DNA of 64,000 bases from Hemicordylus capensis (GCF_027244095.1 NC_069662.1:15154501-15218500), one strand, 5' to 3'; positions 42,139 through 53,720 are shown, counted from the first letter of the stretch. Numbers and translations: made by a program. Notes: generated by a model from the sequence alone, not told the origin.

Positions 42139-42537
42139 ACTGTATTTACCTGAATCCAAGACTTGGTTGTCCCCCAAGTTATTTGATGTTAGGAGGGTTG
42201 TCTTAAATTCAGCATCCTCTTTCTTTTGGATATATACAAATACAACCTGTATTTTTAAAGGGGTTCATCTTAGAAGAGCCCCTGGTGGCGCAGTGCTAAA
42301 ACTGCCGCCCTGTAACCAGAAGGTTACAAGTTCGATCCTGACCAGGGGCTCAAGGTTGACTCAGCCTTCCATCCTTCCGAGGTCGGTAAAATGAGTACCC
42401 AGAATGTTGGGGGCAATATGCTAAATCATTGTAAACCGCTTAGAGAGCTTCGGCTATAGAGCGGTATATAAATGTAAGTGCTATTGCTATTAAAGTTTAG
42501 AGTCATCTTCGATTCAGGTAAATCGGGTAAATACGGT
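42139..42537. mobile_element. TIR element (ACxGTATTTACC ends) split by a SINE
   Basis: Ends ACTGTATTTACC and GGTAAATACGGT are inverted with one mismatch. The interior has 'cttggttgtcccccaagtta' and 'tacaacctgtatttttaaag'. A family A SINE lies within it (42276-42490). Superfamily unassigned; a decayed relative is at 34597-34770. Confidence 0.65.
42276..42490 (+). repeat. SINE family A, copy 1
   Basis: tRNA-derived: starts GAGCCCCTGG and returns CCAGGGGCTC at the end of the tRNA part, a ten-base acceptor-stem pairing. B-box 'ggttacaagttcgatcc'. Body 'gaggtcggtaaaatgagtac', tail 'gcggtatataaatgtaagtg' and CTATTG repeats. Confidence 0.9.
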
Positions 42538-42616
42538 ACGGGTGGTGCATAAGGTGTAAAGCAGAGGTATGGCAATATCAAAGTGGGCCCTGAGGCAAGG
42601 AGTGAAGCCCTGGGGC

Positions 42617-42942
42617 CAGGGGCGTAGCAAGTTTGGAGTGGGCCCAGAGACATGATTTTAAAATGGGCTTCTCGCTGATATGCACATACAAACACACTTC
42701 ACAATATATAGTGCTCTCACACTCACATCCCCATCACAAATACGGTGAATATCTAGTTCACATTGAATCTGGGTGTTTTTTTTACTCTCTGCTACTGCCG
42801 ATCTCCAAGAGACTCAACATAATTCATAGGGGGTGCAACGCAGGCAGGTGGGGAGTCATGTGACGTGCCTCTGGGGGGCCCCTTGAGGCAGTGGGGCCCC
42901 AAGATGACTGTCTCCCCTTGCCTAATGGTAGTTACGCCTCTG
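42617..42942. mobile_element. Non-autonomous hAT element with perfect 8-bp duplication
   Basis: 326 bp with ends CAGGGGCGTAGCAA and GTTACGCCTCTG (inverted, diverged inward). CCTGGGGC flanks it on both sides (42609-42616, 42943-42950). A related end 'aattataactatgcctctgg' lies near 43198-43218. Confidence 0.88.
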
Positions 42943-43848
42943 CCTGGGGCCCTTCCTCCTCCTGTCTCTGTCTTTGCTGCAGAAGAATGACTATGGACAG
43001 GGTGAAAAACAACACATTCTCAGCATGCCCTCTCTCTCTCACTCCCTTGAAATATGTATCAGACACTTCCCACACTCCGTTCAGGAGCCAGCAGATTGCT
43101 GTGGAGCCAGGGAGGCAGGAGGGGAGAACGAACAGCGGGCTGTTTCCCAGGCCATACCCCCTCCCTCCGTCATGGGAAGTTGGTCCCTCCTCCCACCCAA
43201 TTATAACTATGCCTCTGGTGTAAAGTGGGGCGTTTTTGCTGCAGTCTGCATTCACCGCAGCAGGGGAAAATGCGGTAGCACCTGAGGTGGAGGAGCAATA
43301 TGCAAAGCACCGGCCAAAGTCCACCCTCCAATATTTTTCTTATCCATGGCATATGCGCCAGGCAATTTTCATCCCCACTCTGACTTCCTTCTCTTCCCTC
43401 TGTCTTCCGCACTGCCCTTCCTTTTCTCTCCTTCCACGCGCCCAGCCCACAAAGTGCCCACAACCACCTCTTGTCTCACCCAGCCGCACATGAGCCAGAG
43501 CCGCTTTTGGTGACCTCTGCCCACCTCACCCACTCCTGCCCTGGATTTTGAGAAGGCAGGGAAGGGATTGGATGGAGGAAAGTGTTGTTGGGGGGCAGCG
43601 AACAGAGTGCTGGCCTAGAGTGTCTCCACCTGCTGGCTTCTTTTGGGAGTCACCTCGACCCAGGTCCTGGGTCAGACACTGGCCCCTTCAATGAGTCCGT
43701 CCCTTCCTCAGGGGAAGAACCAACGGCCAAAGTACCGCCTGAAGACAGCGGCCCAACCCAGGCCCCCAGACTGGTCACTGAGCCACCACCATGGAGGCCC
43801 CACAGCAATCCTTCTCCAACTATAGACTAGACGTTCAGACCTCCCCTT

Positions 43849-44149
43849 AGGAACACATAGAAACATAGGAAGCTGCCATATACTGAGTCAGACCATTGGT
43901 CCATCTAGCTCAGCATTGTCTGCACAGACTGGCAGCGCCATCTCCAAGGTTGGAGGCAGGAAACTCTCTCAGCCCTACCAAGGTGCCAAGGAGGGAACTT
44001 GGAACCTTTTGCTCTTCCCAGAGCGGCTCCATCCCCTGAGGGAAATCTCTTCCAGTGCTCACACATCAAGTCTCCCATTCATATGCAACCAGGACAGACC
44101 CTGCTTAGCTAAGGGGACAAGTCATGCTTGCTACCACAAGACCAGCTCG
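43849..44149 (-). repeat. SINE family C, reverse
   Basis: Antisense copy: 'aggaagctgccatatactga', 'gactggcagcgccatctcc' and 'tgctaccacaagaccagctc'. Nearly full length. Before it (42951-43848) no gene is recognised. Confidence 0.8.
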
Positions 44150-46159
44150 CCTTCTGTGTCAGACGACACCCCCTCTGCAGATCTAGCCCCCGTTTTTATA
44201 CTAGACCCTGCACCAGAGGACCCTCACCTCACAGGACCCTCACAAACTGCTGACCCCTAGGATACATCCCCTCTTCATATCTACGCAGAAGCCCTTTCAA
44301 GGTCCCTCCATCAAAGGGCACTGCAAGGTCCGGAAACCCTTCAGGAACATTGCTGAATTGCACGACTGGCCGGCAGAAAGCTAACACTAGAGGAGTCTTC
44401 TTGGGAAGAGGACTAGCCGAGTGGTCTCCTTGAGAGTTGCTTTAGTTTGCAGGAAATAGGTGTGGCCCTGGTGAGGACTATATATGTTTCCTGTGGACAG
44501 AGCTTTGCTGGTAGCAATGGTTCATGACAGGGGAGTCTTTCTCCCTGCTGCTGACTTGCCAACTGGCCCTTGGCCTTAGACCTTGTTCTTCTGGCCCAGT
44601 GGCCTAGCAAGGGGAGAATGGGCCCGTGTCAAAGCATTGAACGTGGGTGGCCTTTTTCACCTGGGGCAGCATGTCGTCGTCCCCCCGCAACAGTGGTGTG
44701 TGCACAGTGCATGCTCCCATGTGTGTAAGCCCCCCTCTCACCCATGCGGCCTTGTCACTGCTCCTGCTGCCCACCTGCTTACTGGCTTGCCATGGCTCCC
44801 AGGCCTGTCCTGCTCCATTGGGTCTGGGAGGTCCACTGCCACCCCGAAAGATTTTACAGGACTCCAGTGCTGGCGGGGGGGGGAGCAGGGGGAGGGGTAA
44901 GTGCCCCCTCCCCCGCCCTTAAAGTCCCACCCCTTTGAGCCACCCCCCGCCCAGTTCCGTGCACATCCCTAGCAGGTGAGCAAGCAGGGCGGGCGGGTCC
45001 CAGATACTGGGTGGCCCGTGTTCCTCGAACACATCTGCCCAAGCGTAGCTCCACCCATATTCTGGCCCTTGTTCCCAAGACCTGCTTCTCGTGTTTGATT
45101 TGCGCTGAACCTCGATACGGCGGCACTCTTCAGCATGCTTCAGCCCCAGGGATACCTACCTTCAGGTCCAGCCAACAGCCTCCAACCTCTGGCTCTGGTG
45201 CCGGGTGGGGGTGATCAGTCTGGGCCCTATCCAGACTGCTTGAAACAGCAAGCCGGACAGCTTCAGTCCACTTCCTTCTGCGCCCTTCACCGGCCTCTGC
45301 CTTTTCTCAGAGGGGGAATGGCTGTGGAGGAGCAGGAGGGACCCTTTGGAACCGCTCTTTGCCCAGTGGCCTGGCATGGCCTGGCAGAGTGGCTCAAATG
45401 GTAGGGGGAGGCAGGGGGCACCGTGCTGCCCTGGGGGAGCCCTAAAGTTCTGCTTCTGTAGGCAGCTGCCTCACCTCGCCTCATGGAAGAGCTGCCCCCC
45501 GGTGTATGCATGAGCAGTGAATAGGGTGTACTACCAATACAGGTGCTCTGCAAACCCAGTTTTTTAAATTTTATCATGAGTAGCCACAGCGCGGCTCCGC
45601 GCCATGGCTACTCACGAGGAGACCCCCAGAGGGGAGGTGAAAAGCCGCCTCCTGGTTCAGCCCCTGCTCCCCCCAACCGCCACCGGCCCTGTCACGGAGC
45701 CGGCAATCGTGTGGGTGGCTGATCCAGCTGCCCAGGGCTCCCGCTCTCCCCGGTCACTCTCCCAAACTGGGTCTCACTGATCGTGAGACTCGGCTCAAAG
45801 TGTCACACCAAAATGGCTCATTTTGATTCAGGGTACTAGCATAGGCTGGAAAAGAGCAAGGGGCCGGGAGAATTCATGGTGGCTTAAAGCAAAATTGTAA
45901 AAACACACAAACAAAATAATATCTATAGAAAATAAAAAATAAATGAAGATTACACATAGTTTGAGATATGAAGAACAGCAATAGAACAAAAAGTGCACTG
46001 AGCTTTTCAGTTAAGGCTTAGTAGTACTTACTTCTAAGTAGGCATCAGAGGTTCACCTAGGTAATTTTGGAGCCTGGACCTAAAGGCCTTTAGAGCCCCC
46101 GCCAAGGCTAAATTACGGGGGCGGGTCTCTTCACCACTTGTTGGATCTGTCTAAAGAGG
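44150..46159. other. G/C-richer gene-free stretch
   Basis: No recognised domain on either strand although several frames are open for 60-115 codons, a length expected by chance in G/C-rich DNA. The C-run at 44935-44950 and G-run at 44876-44892 are simple repeats. Confidence 0.4.
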
Positions 46160-46672
46160 GCTTTTAGTTCCACCTAATGGTGCAGCAGGGAAGTAACGTG
46201 CCTAGGGAGCAAGAGGTTAGTGGTTCGAATTCTTGCTGGTATATTTCCTAGACCAGGTATTCTCAAACTTGGGTCCTCAGGTGTTATTGGACTTCAACTC
46301 CCATAATCCCCAGCCTCAGTGGCCTTTGGTTGGGGATTATGGGAGTTGAAGTCCAATAACACCTGAGGACCCAAGTTTGAGAATCACTGTCCTAGACTAT
46401 GGGAAACACCTAATGGCGCAGTGGGGAAATGACTTGACTAGCAAGCCAGAATCTGCTGGTTCGAATCCCCGCTGGTATGTTTCCCAGACTGACTATGGAA
46501 ATCACCTCTATTGGGCAGCAGCGATATAGGAAGGTGCTGAAAGGCATCATCTCACACTGCACCGGAGATGGCAGTGGTCAACCCCTCCTGTATTCTACCA
46601 AAGACAACCACAGGGCTCTATGGTCACTAGGAGTCAATACTGACTCAATGGCACACTTTACTTTATATCGGG
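46160..46672 (+). repeat. Two SINE family D copies, the first split by a MITE
   Basis: A tRNA-like head at 46165-46253 ('ggtgcagcagggaagtaacg', B box 'ggttcgaattc') is interrupted by the MITE at 46254-46389. A second, near full-length copy follows at 46402-46672 and a scrap at 46676-46720. Confidence 0.75.
46254..46389. mobile_element. hAT-type MITE with perfect 8-bp target duplication
   Basis: 136 bp, ends CAGGTATTCTCAAACTTGGG and its inverse. Arms 'ttggacttcaactcccataa' and inverse match almost perfectly. TCCTAGAC on both sides (46246-46253, 46390-46397). Same length and arms as 29869-30004, so the same subfamily. Confidence 0.92.
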
Positions 46673-47257
46673 TAGCAGCGATATAAGAAGATGCTGACAG
46701 GCATCATCAGTAGCCTGGAGGAGAAGGTATGGACTGTGCCGCACTCTGTCTTCTTGGCCAGGAGCTATATTACAGGTCCCCACCCACCCCCCGCCAGCTT
46801 GGATAGCCTGAAGACTGGCTTTGTTGCCCAGCTGCTGTCTGCTGCTTGGTTCGTGTGTGGGCTTCCTTAGCCTAATTGCCTGATAACTTTGACCTGTGGG
46901 CACTAATTCCATCAGCCCCCTCTTGGAGCCCCCTCTTGATGGCAGGTGCTGCTGATCTTCAGGTGGCTGCTGAAGCTGGCTGCCAGAAGGGGGCTGGCCT
47001 TTGGTGTGGGACCAAGGGCTGGGGCATAGTATGCTATTGCATGATGAGTACACACGAAGTTGGAGCTGCAGTTGGCAGGGCTTTTCTCGCGGAGTCTTGG
47101 GCGAAATCAATCTGTGATGTGTTTAGGTTTGTCCAGAGATGGGGAGACGGGGGGGAGTGTCCATTGACAGTGGGGCAGCTATTCTGGGCATGGTGGGGAA
47201 TAGAAGAAGTAGCACTGGCTGGTCAGCAGGCTGTTACAGGGGAAGGGAAATCAGAAA

Positions 47258-47655
47258 TTCATTTATTCATTTATTCATCATATTTTTATACTGCCTGATA
47301 TGTACATCTCCAGGCGATGTACAAAATTTAAAACATTTAAAAGCCAGCACAGATTAAAATACATGGCACAATAAAACAATGGCATAAACGTTATTAAAAC
47401 AAATTATTAAAAACAATTCTAACTAAAAGCCTGCGAGATCAAGAAAATCCTGAGGGTCTTCCTGAAAACAAACAGAAGGAGATGCTCTTATTTCAGCAGG
47501 AAGCATATTCCGAAGCCCCGGAATAGCCGCAGAGAAAGCCTGGTCCTGGGTCACCACCAAATGAGTTGGTGGCAACCGTAACCAAACCTCTCCAGAAGAT
47601 CGTAACAGGCAGCAGGGTTTTTGGCAAAGGAGGCGCTCTCTTAAATAGCCTGGAC
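47258..47655 (-). repeat. LINE-derived 3' region, reverse
   Basis: Minus-strand frame with QAFSAAIPGLRNMLPAEIR recalls the LINE C-terminal AFSVAxPxLWNSLP motif. It ends on the low side in ATTC repeats, as a LINE tail would. 46721-47257 holds nothing recognised. Confidence 0.5.
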
Positions 47656-47659
47656 CCAA

Positions 47660-47875
47660 GCGTGGTATAGTGGTAAGAGTGCTGGACTAGGACCAGGGAG
47701 ACCCGAGCTCAAATCCCCATTCACCCATACTTGCTGGGTGACTCTGGGCCAGTCACTTCTCTCTCAGCCTAACCTACTTCACAGGGTTGTTGTGAAAGAG
47801 AAACTCAAGTATGTAGTACACCGCTCTGGGTTCCTTGGAGGAAGAGCGGGATAAAAATGTAAAAATAAATAATAA
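47660..47875 (+). repeat. SINE family B, sense
   Basis: 'gtggtatagtggtaagagtg', 'gagctcaaatccccattcac', body 'cttcacagggttgttgtgaa', tail 'gcgggataaaaatgtaaaaa', then (AAT)n. Confidence 0.85.
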
Positions 47876-47884
47876 TAATAATAA

Positions 47885-47915
<31 letters not shown>

Positions 47916-47922
47916 AAGAAGG
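47876..47922. repeat. (AAT)n-(GAA)n microsatellite
   Basis: Twelve GAA units follow the AAT tail of the SINE, a common fate of retroposon tails. Confidence 0.9.
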
Positions 47923-48107
47923 ACACACACACTTAATAGCTGTTTCCCCCTTCCGGCTGCCCTGCCACCTCTTTGACCTCAGGGAACAGTGCCAAGCCAG
48001 CTACCCACAGAGCCTCACCTTGCTCCTTTGCAATGCCAGGTCACTCCAGAATAAATCAAAAATCATCCATGACCTGATTCTGGATGTAGGGGCTGGCCTG
48101 GTATGTA

Positions 48108-50265
48108 TTATCGTCCTTGTTTTCTCTCAAAAGGATTTACGGAGACTTTGGACTCTTTGTTGTGAGAACTTTTCCTCCTTATCTTCTGGCAGAACAGCTG
48201 TAGACTTTGACTCACAAAAAGATAAAGCAATAAGAGAAAGCTATAACTCCCTTTGCTGGGACAATTTATTTGTTTTGTAAACATTTTACTCTAAATCCAC
48301 TGAGTTTTTTCTCTGCGAAGGATTGTTTTCATTGTTAACTACCAGATTTAATGGATGTGTATTAATTTGGACTTTTATTCTTTAAAAGCCTTATATGCAT
48401 TGGACTATGCTATTTTAGTAGTGTCAAAGATTTTCCCGGTGTGTATATATCTGATGTTTGTTTGTTTGTTTGTTTGTTGTTTGTTTACTAGGGAATTCGT
48501 TTATGGCATATTATTCATATTGATTTGAAGTACAATTTTTTAAGGTAGTTCTCTGAGGGCCTTACATGACCTGAACATTTTATTCCCTGTGACAAAAAAT
48601 CTCAGTTAAACAAACTAGGGAATAAGAATTTTGCACAGCTTCTTGGTTTTGAGAACTTTTTCTTCTTATCTTTAGGCAGAACAAATACAGGGTTATAAAA
48701 AGACAAAGAAAATTTATTTGTTATGTAAACATTTTAGTTTGAATCAATTGAGCGATTTCTTTCTCTGTGGGACTGTTTTTATTGGTAACTACCAGGTGTT
48801 ATTGGTTGTGTCTGGACTTTTATTTTTCCTGTATGCAGACAATTTGATGTTATCCTTACTTTTTGGCATATCATTCATATCAATCTGAAGAACTTCTTTA
48901 GAGGTAGTTTCCTGAAGGCCATACACGAGCCAGCATGGTTTAGTGGCTACAGTGCTGGACTAGGACCAGGGAGACCTGAGTTCAAATCCCCATTCAGCCA
49001 TGATACTAGCTGGGTGACTCTGGGCCAGTCACTTCTCTCTCAGCCTAACCTACTTCACAGGGTTGTTGTGAGGAGAAACTTAAGTATGTAGTACACTACT
49101 CTGGGCTCTTTGGAGGAAGAGTGGGATATAAAATGTAAAATAATAACAACTTTTTATTCCCTGTGATAAAAATCTTAGTTAAACAAAGTAGGGAATAAGG
49201 ACCGGCCATTTCAGCTTTTGTCTCTCTTGCAGATGGTCATTTAAAGAAGAAACTTTCATAAAAGACTACTTTTGGACAGGGATTATTAAGTTTGCATAAT
49301 GATGTATTACAATCAACTTTTTCAAACAGCTGTGGGAGAGCTTAACAAGATTGCTTTACAAACAGATAGGTTGAGTGCAAAGATATCTTTAGATCAGGAG
49401 GTGTCTCAGACTGGTTTAGGGACTTATACCCAGACGGTGTTGGACAAGGAAATACAACCAGAACAATGTAACGCCTCTCCGCAGGTTAACTGTATTGATA
49501 TTCAAGTATGTGTACCAGATTTGGAAAAGAGCACATGGTTGGATTACAGGTGGCAAAGAATGTGTGTTCAATACTGTTTACAGCTGAATTTCCCTCTAAC
49601 AGAATCAAACAGATGGGCATTAACCTTTCGGCACCCACCCTTTTGTGGATTTAGAAGAAGGTGATTATTCTTGTTTTTAGATTCAAAATAAGTTTTGGTT
49701 GTATGATTTTTCTTTTCTTGAATTTATAGAAGGTTGTGACTGTTGGACTAGCTCATCGACAAAGTTTCTTTTTTATTTTTTGGTCTACATTGTAGTTGAT
49801 CTTTGAGCCTTTCTGGCAGTTTCTTGGTTATGTACCTTTTTAGGATGTATAATTTTATCTTTTTATGTTAATCTTTCCTAAGATTTTAATGAGCTTTTTC
49901 CTTCTTTTTCTTTCTCCCTCCCTCTTTTTTAGAATGTACTAATTAGAGAAAAGCTGCATTGAAGCAATTATTTAATGTTTGTTGGTTGAAAACCAGTTTG
50001 ATATTTGAAAGAACACATAAACCAGTCCTAAATCTGATTGCTAGTACATGATAAATTCTTATGCTATCTTCTTGTTCTATGTTTCTTTTCTTTTTTTCTA
50101 ATAAGACAGTTTATTTGTATCTCATCAGTTGTACTTTAGTATATAGAAGTTTAGAGATGCCTTTTATCTTTTTGATTCAATTTTTTAATTTTTGTCTTGC
50201 CTTTTGTATTCTTTGTATTAGAAATGAATAAAATCTTAATTTTTTAAAAAAGAAAGAAATTGCCG
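48108..50265 (+). mobile_element. 2.2-kb insertion in the LINE, possibly an L1-like 3' half
   Basis: Interrupts the L2-type endonuclease. Ends with 'gaatgaataaaatctt' and an A-rich tail (AAAAAAGAAAGAAA), typical of a retroposon 3' end. Contains two related segments (48150-48350 and 48640-48820, both with 'cttatctt..ggcagaaca') and a family B SINE. A frame at 49299-49664 of 121 codons has no recognised domain. No target duplication found; L1 is a guess from the long T-rich 3' UTR. Confidence 0.4.
48926..49145 (+). repeat. SINE family B, sense, inside the insertion
   Basis: 'gccagcatggtttagtggct', 'gagttcaaatccccattcag', 'cttcacagggttgttgtgag', tail 'gtgggatataaaatgtaaaa'. Best preserved copy of the family here. 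Confidence 0.9.
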
Positions 50266-50524
50266 CCAAGGACAAAACTGTTTCCACGCACTGACGATAA
50301 TAATTAGAGGGAACTGCTTGGAAGGATTTCATGTTGACTCTGCTGGTGTTCTGGTTGATGCCCTGGTGAAGAACTGGGACAGCCAACTCACCAGGGCAGT
50401 AGATAAGTTCGCTCCCAAGAGTCCTCTCCAACCCGCATCAAAATCAGCCCCTTGGTATACGGAAGATCGAAGGGAGCAGAAGTGCCAAGGTACACAACTG
50501 GAGCGCAAGTGGTAAAACTGGTAT

Positions 50525-50742
50525 GAGCCCCTGGTGGCGCAGTGGTAAAACTGCCGCCTTGTAACCAGAAGGTTACAAGTTCGATCCTGACCAGGGGCTC
50601 AAGGTTGACTCAGCCTTCCATCCTTCCGAGGTCGGTAAAATGAGTACCCAGAATGTTGGGGGCAATATGCTAAAATCATTGTAAACCGCTTAGAGAGCTC
50701 TGGCTATAGAGCGGTATATAAATGTAAGTGCTATTGCTATTG
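50525..50742 (+). repeat. SINE family A, copy 2, inside the LINE
   Basis: Very similar to the copy at 42276-42490 over its whole length, including the GAGCCCCTGG/CCAGGGGCTC stem and the CTATTG tail. Its similarity suggests recent activity. Confidence 0.92.
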
Positions 50743-51995
50743 CTAAGTGCTAAGTGGAGGAAGACTCGACTCAAATCCGAAAGATTAAGTCAGAGCACAT
50801 TTTTAAGATCTATGCTCTGGCAATACGTGTGGCAAAGAAACAATTCTTTTCTGCCTGGATTGCATCCACAAGCAAGCTCATTTCCTGTGGAGTTGTTCAG
50901 GGTTGTGAGGGGGTTAGTAACCACCCCTCCTTCTTCTCTGAATCAGAATTTGGAACCATCAGTTACCCACTGCAATGTTTTTAATGAGTTCTTTGTGGAC
51001 AAAATCTCTCGTATTTGGGCCAATTTAGATTCAGACCCCACAATTACTGTAGTATTGGATGCGGAGGTGTCCGACTACTCCTCTTGTGTGGTTAGGCTGG
51101 ATCAGCTTCAGTTTGTGAAACTGATCCAGTCTAACCATATGAACGACCGGAGGAAGTGGACAGGCAGCTCGGAATGGTACAGCTTACCACCTGTTCTCTT
51201 GACCCTCGTCTGACATGGCTTATATCATCTAGCAGGGAGGTTGTGGTTGAGGGCCTGGTAGAGAATATAAATGCTTCTCTGAGGGAGGGCAGGATGCCTC
51301 CTTGTCTTGAGGCAATAATTAGACCTCTTCTGAAGAAGCCTGCATTGGATCCCTCAGAGTTAAGCAACTACAAGCCTGTTCCCTACCTTCCATGGTTGGG
51401 CAAGGTAATTGAGAGGGTGGTGGCCTCCCAGCTCCAGGCAGTCTTGGAGGGAACTGATTATCCAGACCCAAATCCAAATTGGCTTTTGGGTGGGCTATGG
51501 GATGGAGACTGCCTTGGTCAGCCTGATGGATGATCTCCAATTGGGAATTGACAGAGGGAGTGTGACTCTGTTGATCCTTTTGGATCTCTCAGCAGCTTTC
51601 AGTACTATCAACCATAGTATCCTTCTGGAGTATCTGAGAGGGTTGGAGGTAGGAGGCACTGCAGTGCAGTGGTTCCGCTCCACCTCTCAGGCAGATTCCA
51701 GGTGGTGTCACTTGGAGACTGTCATTCTTCTGAATGTGAACTTTTGCATGGTGTTTCCCAGGGCTCCATACTGTCTCCAATGCTATTTAACAGCTACATG
51801 GAATGGCTGGGAAAGATCATTTGGAGATTTGGTGCATGGTGTCATTGGTATGCTGATGACACCCAAAACTATTTCTCCATGTCGACATCATCAGGAGAAG
51901 GCACAACCTCCCTAAATGCCTGCCTAGAGGCAGTAATGGGCTGGATGAAGGATAACAAAATGATTCTGAATCCAGATAAGACAAGGGTACCTTAA

Positions 51996-52226
51996 GTGGT
52001 GCAGCGGAGAAATGCTTGACTAACAAGCAGAAGGCTGCCAGTTCGAATCCCCACTGGTACTATATCAGGCAGCAGTGCTATAGGAAGATGCTGAAAGGCA
52101 TCATCTCAGACTGCATGGGAGGAGGCAATGGTAAACTCCTCCTGTGTTCTACCAAGGAGAACTATAGGGCTGAGGGCTCTGTGGGCACCAGGAGGCGAAA
52201 TCGACTTGATGGCACACTTTACCGTT
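51996..52226 (+). repeat. SINE family D inside the LINE
   Basis: Head 'ttaagtggtgcagcggagaa', B box 'agttcgaatcccca', body 'aggaagatgctgaaaggcat', end 'cttgatggcacactttac'. Interrupts the LINE just after the RT YADD region. Flanking TACCTTA/TTACTTA is an imperfect duplication. Confidence 0.85.
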
Positions 52227-52318
52227 ACTTATTGTTCGGGGTTGGAAATCAGGAGATGATTGTGATCTGCCCATTCTGGATGGGGTCACAGTTTCACAGA
52301 AGGAACATGGAACAGGTA

Positions 52319-52829
52319 TGTAGGAAAATAAAAGGCACAATGAAAACTTAGAGTCTCTTGCAATGCCTTGGCTGGACGTGCATAGGTTAGTGTTTCTTAG
52401 CTTAATTATGTTGCAGATAAACAATAATAGGCCAGTATCAGGGATATATAAAGTGCACACACAAAAACCAGAAAGTCTTACAACAGATTTTGACTAAACA
52501 AATTTTCCCTAAATGAAACTTCCCAGATCCAAAGCCCTGGCTTCCCTTGTCTTGTACTCACCAAAGCCCTGGTTGAGAATCAAGCCCCTGCAGTCCTATC
52601 TTCCAAGTTCTGCAGCCATACTCCATGGCCATACATCTTGCTCTCACCCCCAGCCTGTCTCTTCTGTAAAAAATCAACAACCAAAAACTTCCTCCGTCCC
52701 AACAGCTCTCTAGGTCCCACCCACCTGGTGTGCTGATTGGCTGAGCCCTAGAGTTCAGCAGACTGTCTGTCAGGGCAGGATTCACTTCTGGTCAACTCTT
52801 TAGTGGGGGAGGGGTGGCTGATCACTACA
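52319..52829 (-). mobile_element. Candidate solo LTR
   Basis: About 511 bp bounded by TGTAG...CTACA on either strand. Read on the minus strand it has a CCAAT motif (cagccaatcagc) and a TATA-like motif (ctttatatatccc) in the order expected of an LTR, and lies inside the old LINE. No target duplication and no internal viral genes are seen. Family cannot be assigned. It looks like an old fossil. Confidence 0.35.
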
Positions 52830-53039
52830 ATGCCTGCTGAGATGAGAGCCTCCCCATCTCCAACAAGTTTTAAAAAAATCTTTCAAGACCTACCTTTTCA
52901 CACAAGCATTTTAATTTAATTGTGGTTTTCAGACTGTTGTAAGGTTTTTATTTGTGTTAACTTTTTATGTTGTTGTGAGCCACCCAGAGATGGAAGTTTG
53001 GGGTGGCATACAAATTTGATAGATAAATATACAATTGTG

Positions 53040-53105
53040 TGTGTGTGTTGGGTGGGATTTTTGACACAGAAAATCAGCATTTACTGACTGTATCCATGTA
53101 GAACC
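53040..53105. other. Short spacer with (GT)n
   Basis: A few GT units after the LINE tail, nothing else. Confidence 0.6.
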
Positions 53106-53109
53106 TCAG

Positions 53110-53408
53110 AGAGGAGAGCTGGTCTTGTGGTAGCAAGTATGACTTGTCCCCTTAGCTATGCAGGGTCTGTCCTGGTTGAATATGAATGGGGGACTAGATG
53201 TGTGAGCACTGCAAAATATTCCCCTCAGTGGATGGAGCTGCTCTGGGAAGAACAGAAGCTTCCAAGTTCCCTCCCTGGCAGCATCTCCAAGATAGGGCTG
53301 AGAGAGATTCCTGCCTGCAACCTTGGAGAAGCTGTTGCTAGTCTGTGTAGACAATACTGAGCTAGATAGACCAATTGTCTGACTCAGTATATGGCAGCTT
53401 CCTATGTA
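53110..53408 (+). repeat. SINE family C, sense
   Basis: 'gagctggtcttgtggtagca', 'ggcagcatctccaagatagg', 'actcagtatatggcagcttc'. Near full-length sense copy of the elements at 43849 and 63300. Confidence 0.85.
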
Positions 53409-53637
53409 CCAAATCTCTGCCAAGATTCAGTAGTGCTCTCTCATAGAATACATATGCTTGAACCTTTAAAATAATAATAAAGATGATTAAACATAAGCCT
53501 TATGACAGGACCTAATTCTTTTCAATAATTTCTGAACAGCACCTAATTGTAAGTGTTCCACTTACCATTATTGTTACAAAGAAGTTTGAGGCTAGCTTTT
53601 TCTAAGTGTATTTATTGCAGAGATCCTGCTACCACAG

Positions 53638-53720
53638 AGATTCTCAGCCTTGTGTTCCCAGATGTTGGACTACAAGTTCTATCATGCCCAGCCACTGTGG
53701 TCAATAGACAGGGGAAGGAA
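53638..53720. mobile_element. Partial palindromic MITE
   Basis: 'agagattctcagccttgtgt' and 'ggactacaagttctatcatg' form one arm. The other is missing. Further right, 53945-53998 holds two copies of 'gttaatgagaggggggga'. Confidence 0.5.

Larger units (their letters stand above)
47945..53035 (+). mobile_element. L2-type LINE with four nested insertions
   Basis: Segments in order: start of the endonuclease domain (CNARSLQNKSKIIHDLILD, 48020-48107); EN end and linker (50266-50524); linker and RT start with FVDKI, GRMPPCLEAIIRPLLKKP, VIERVVASQLQ (50745-51470); RT with VTLLILLDLSAAFSTINH and YADD (51480-51995); a short piece 52227-52318; 3' UTR 'gagccacccagagatggaag' and tail (52830-53035). Frames shift several times and much of the endonuclease is absent, so it is an old dead copy. 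Insertions are listed separately. Its RT is homologous to the 21556-22575 copy. Confidence 0.8.
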
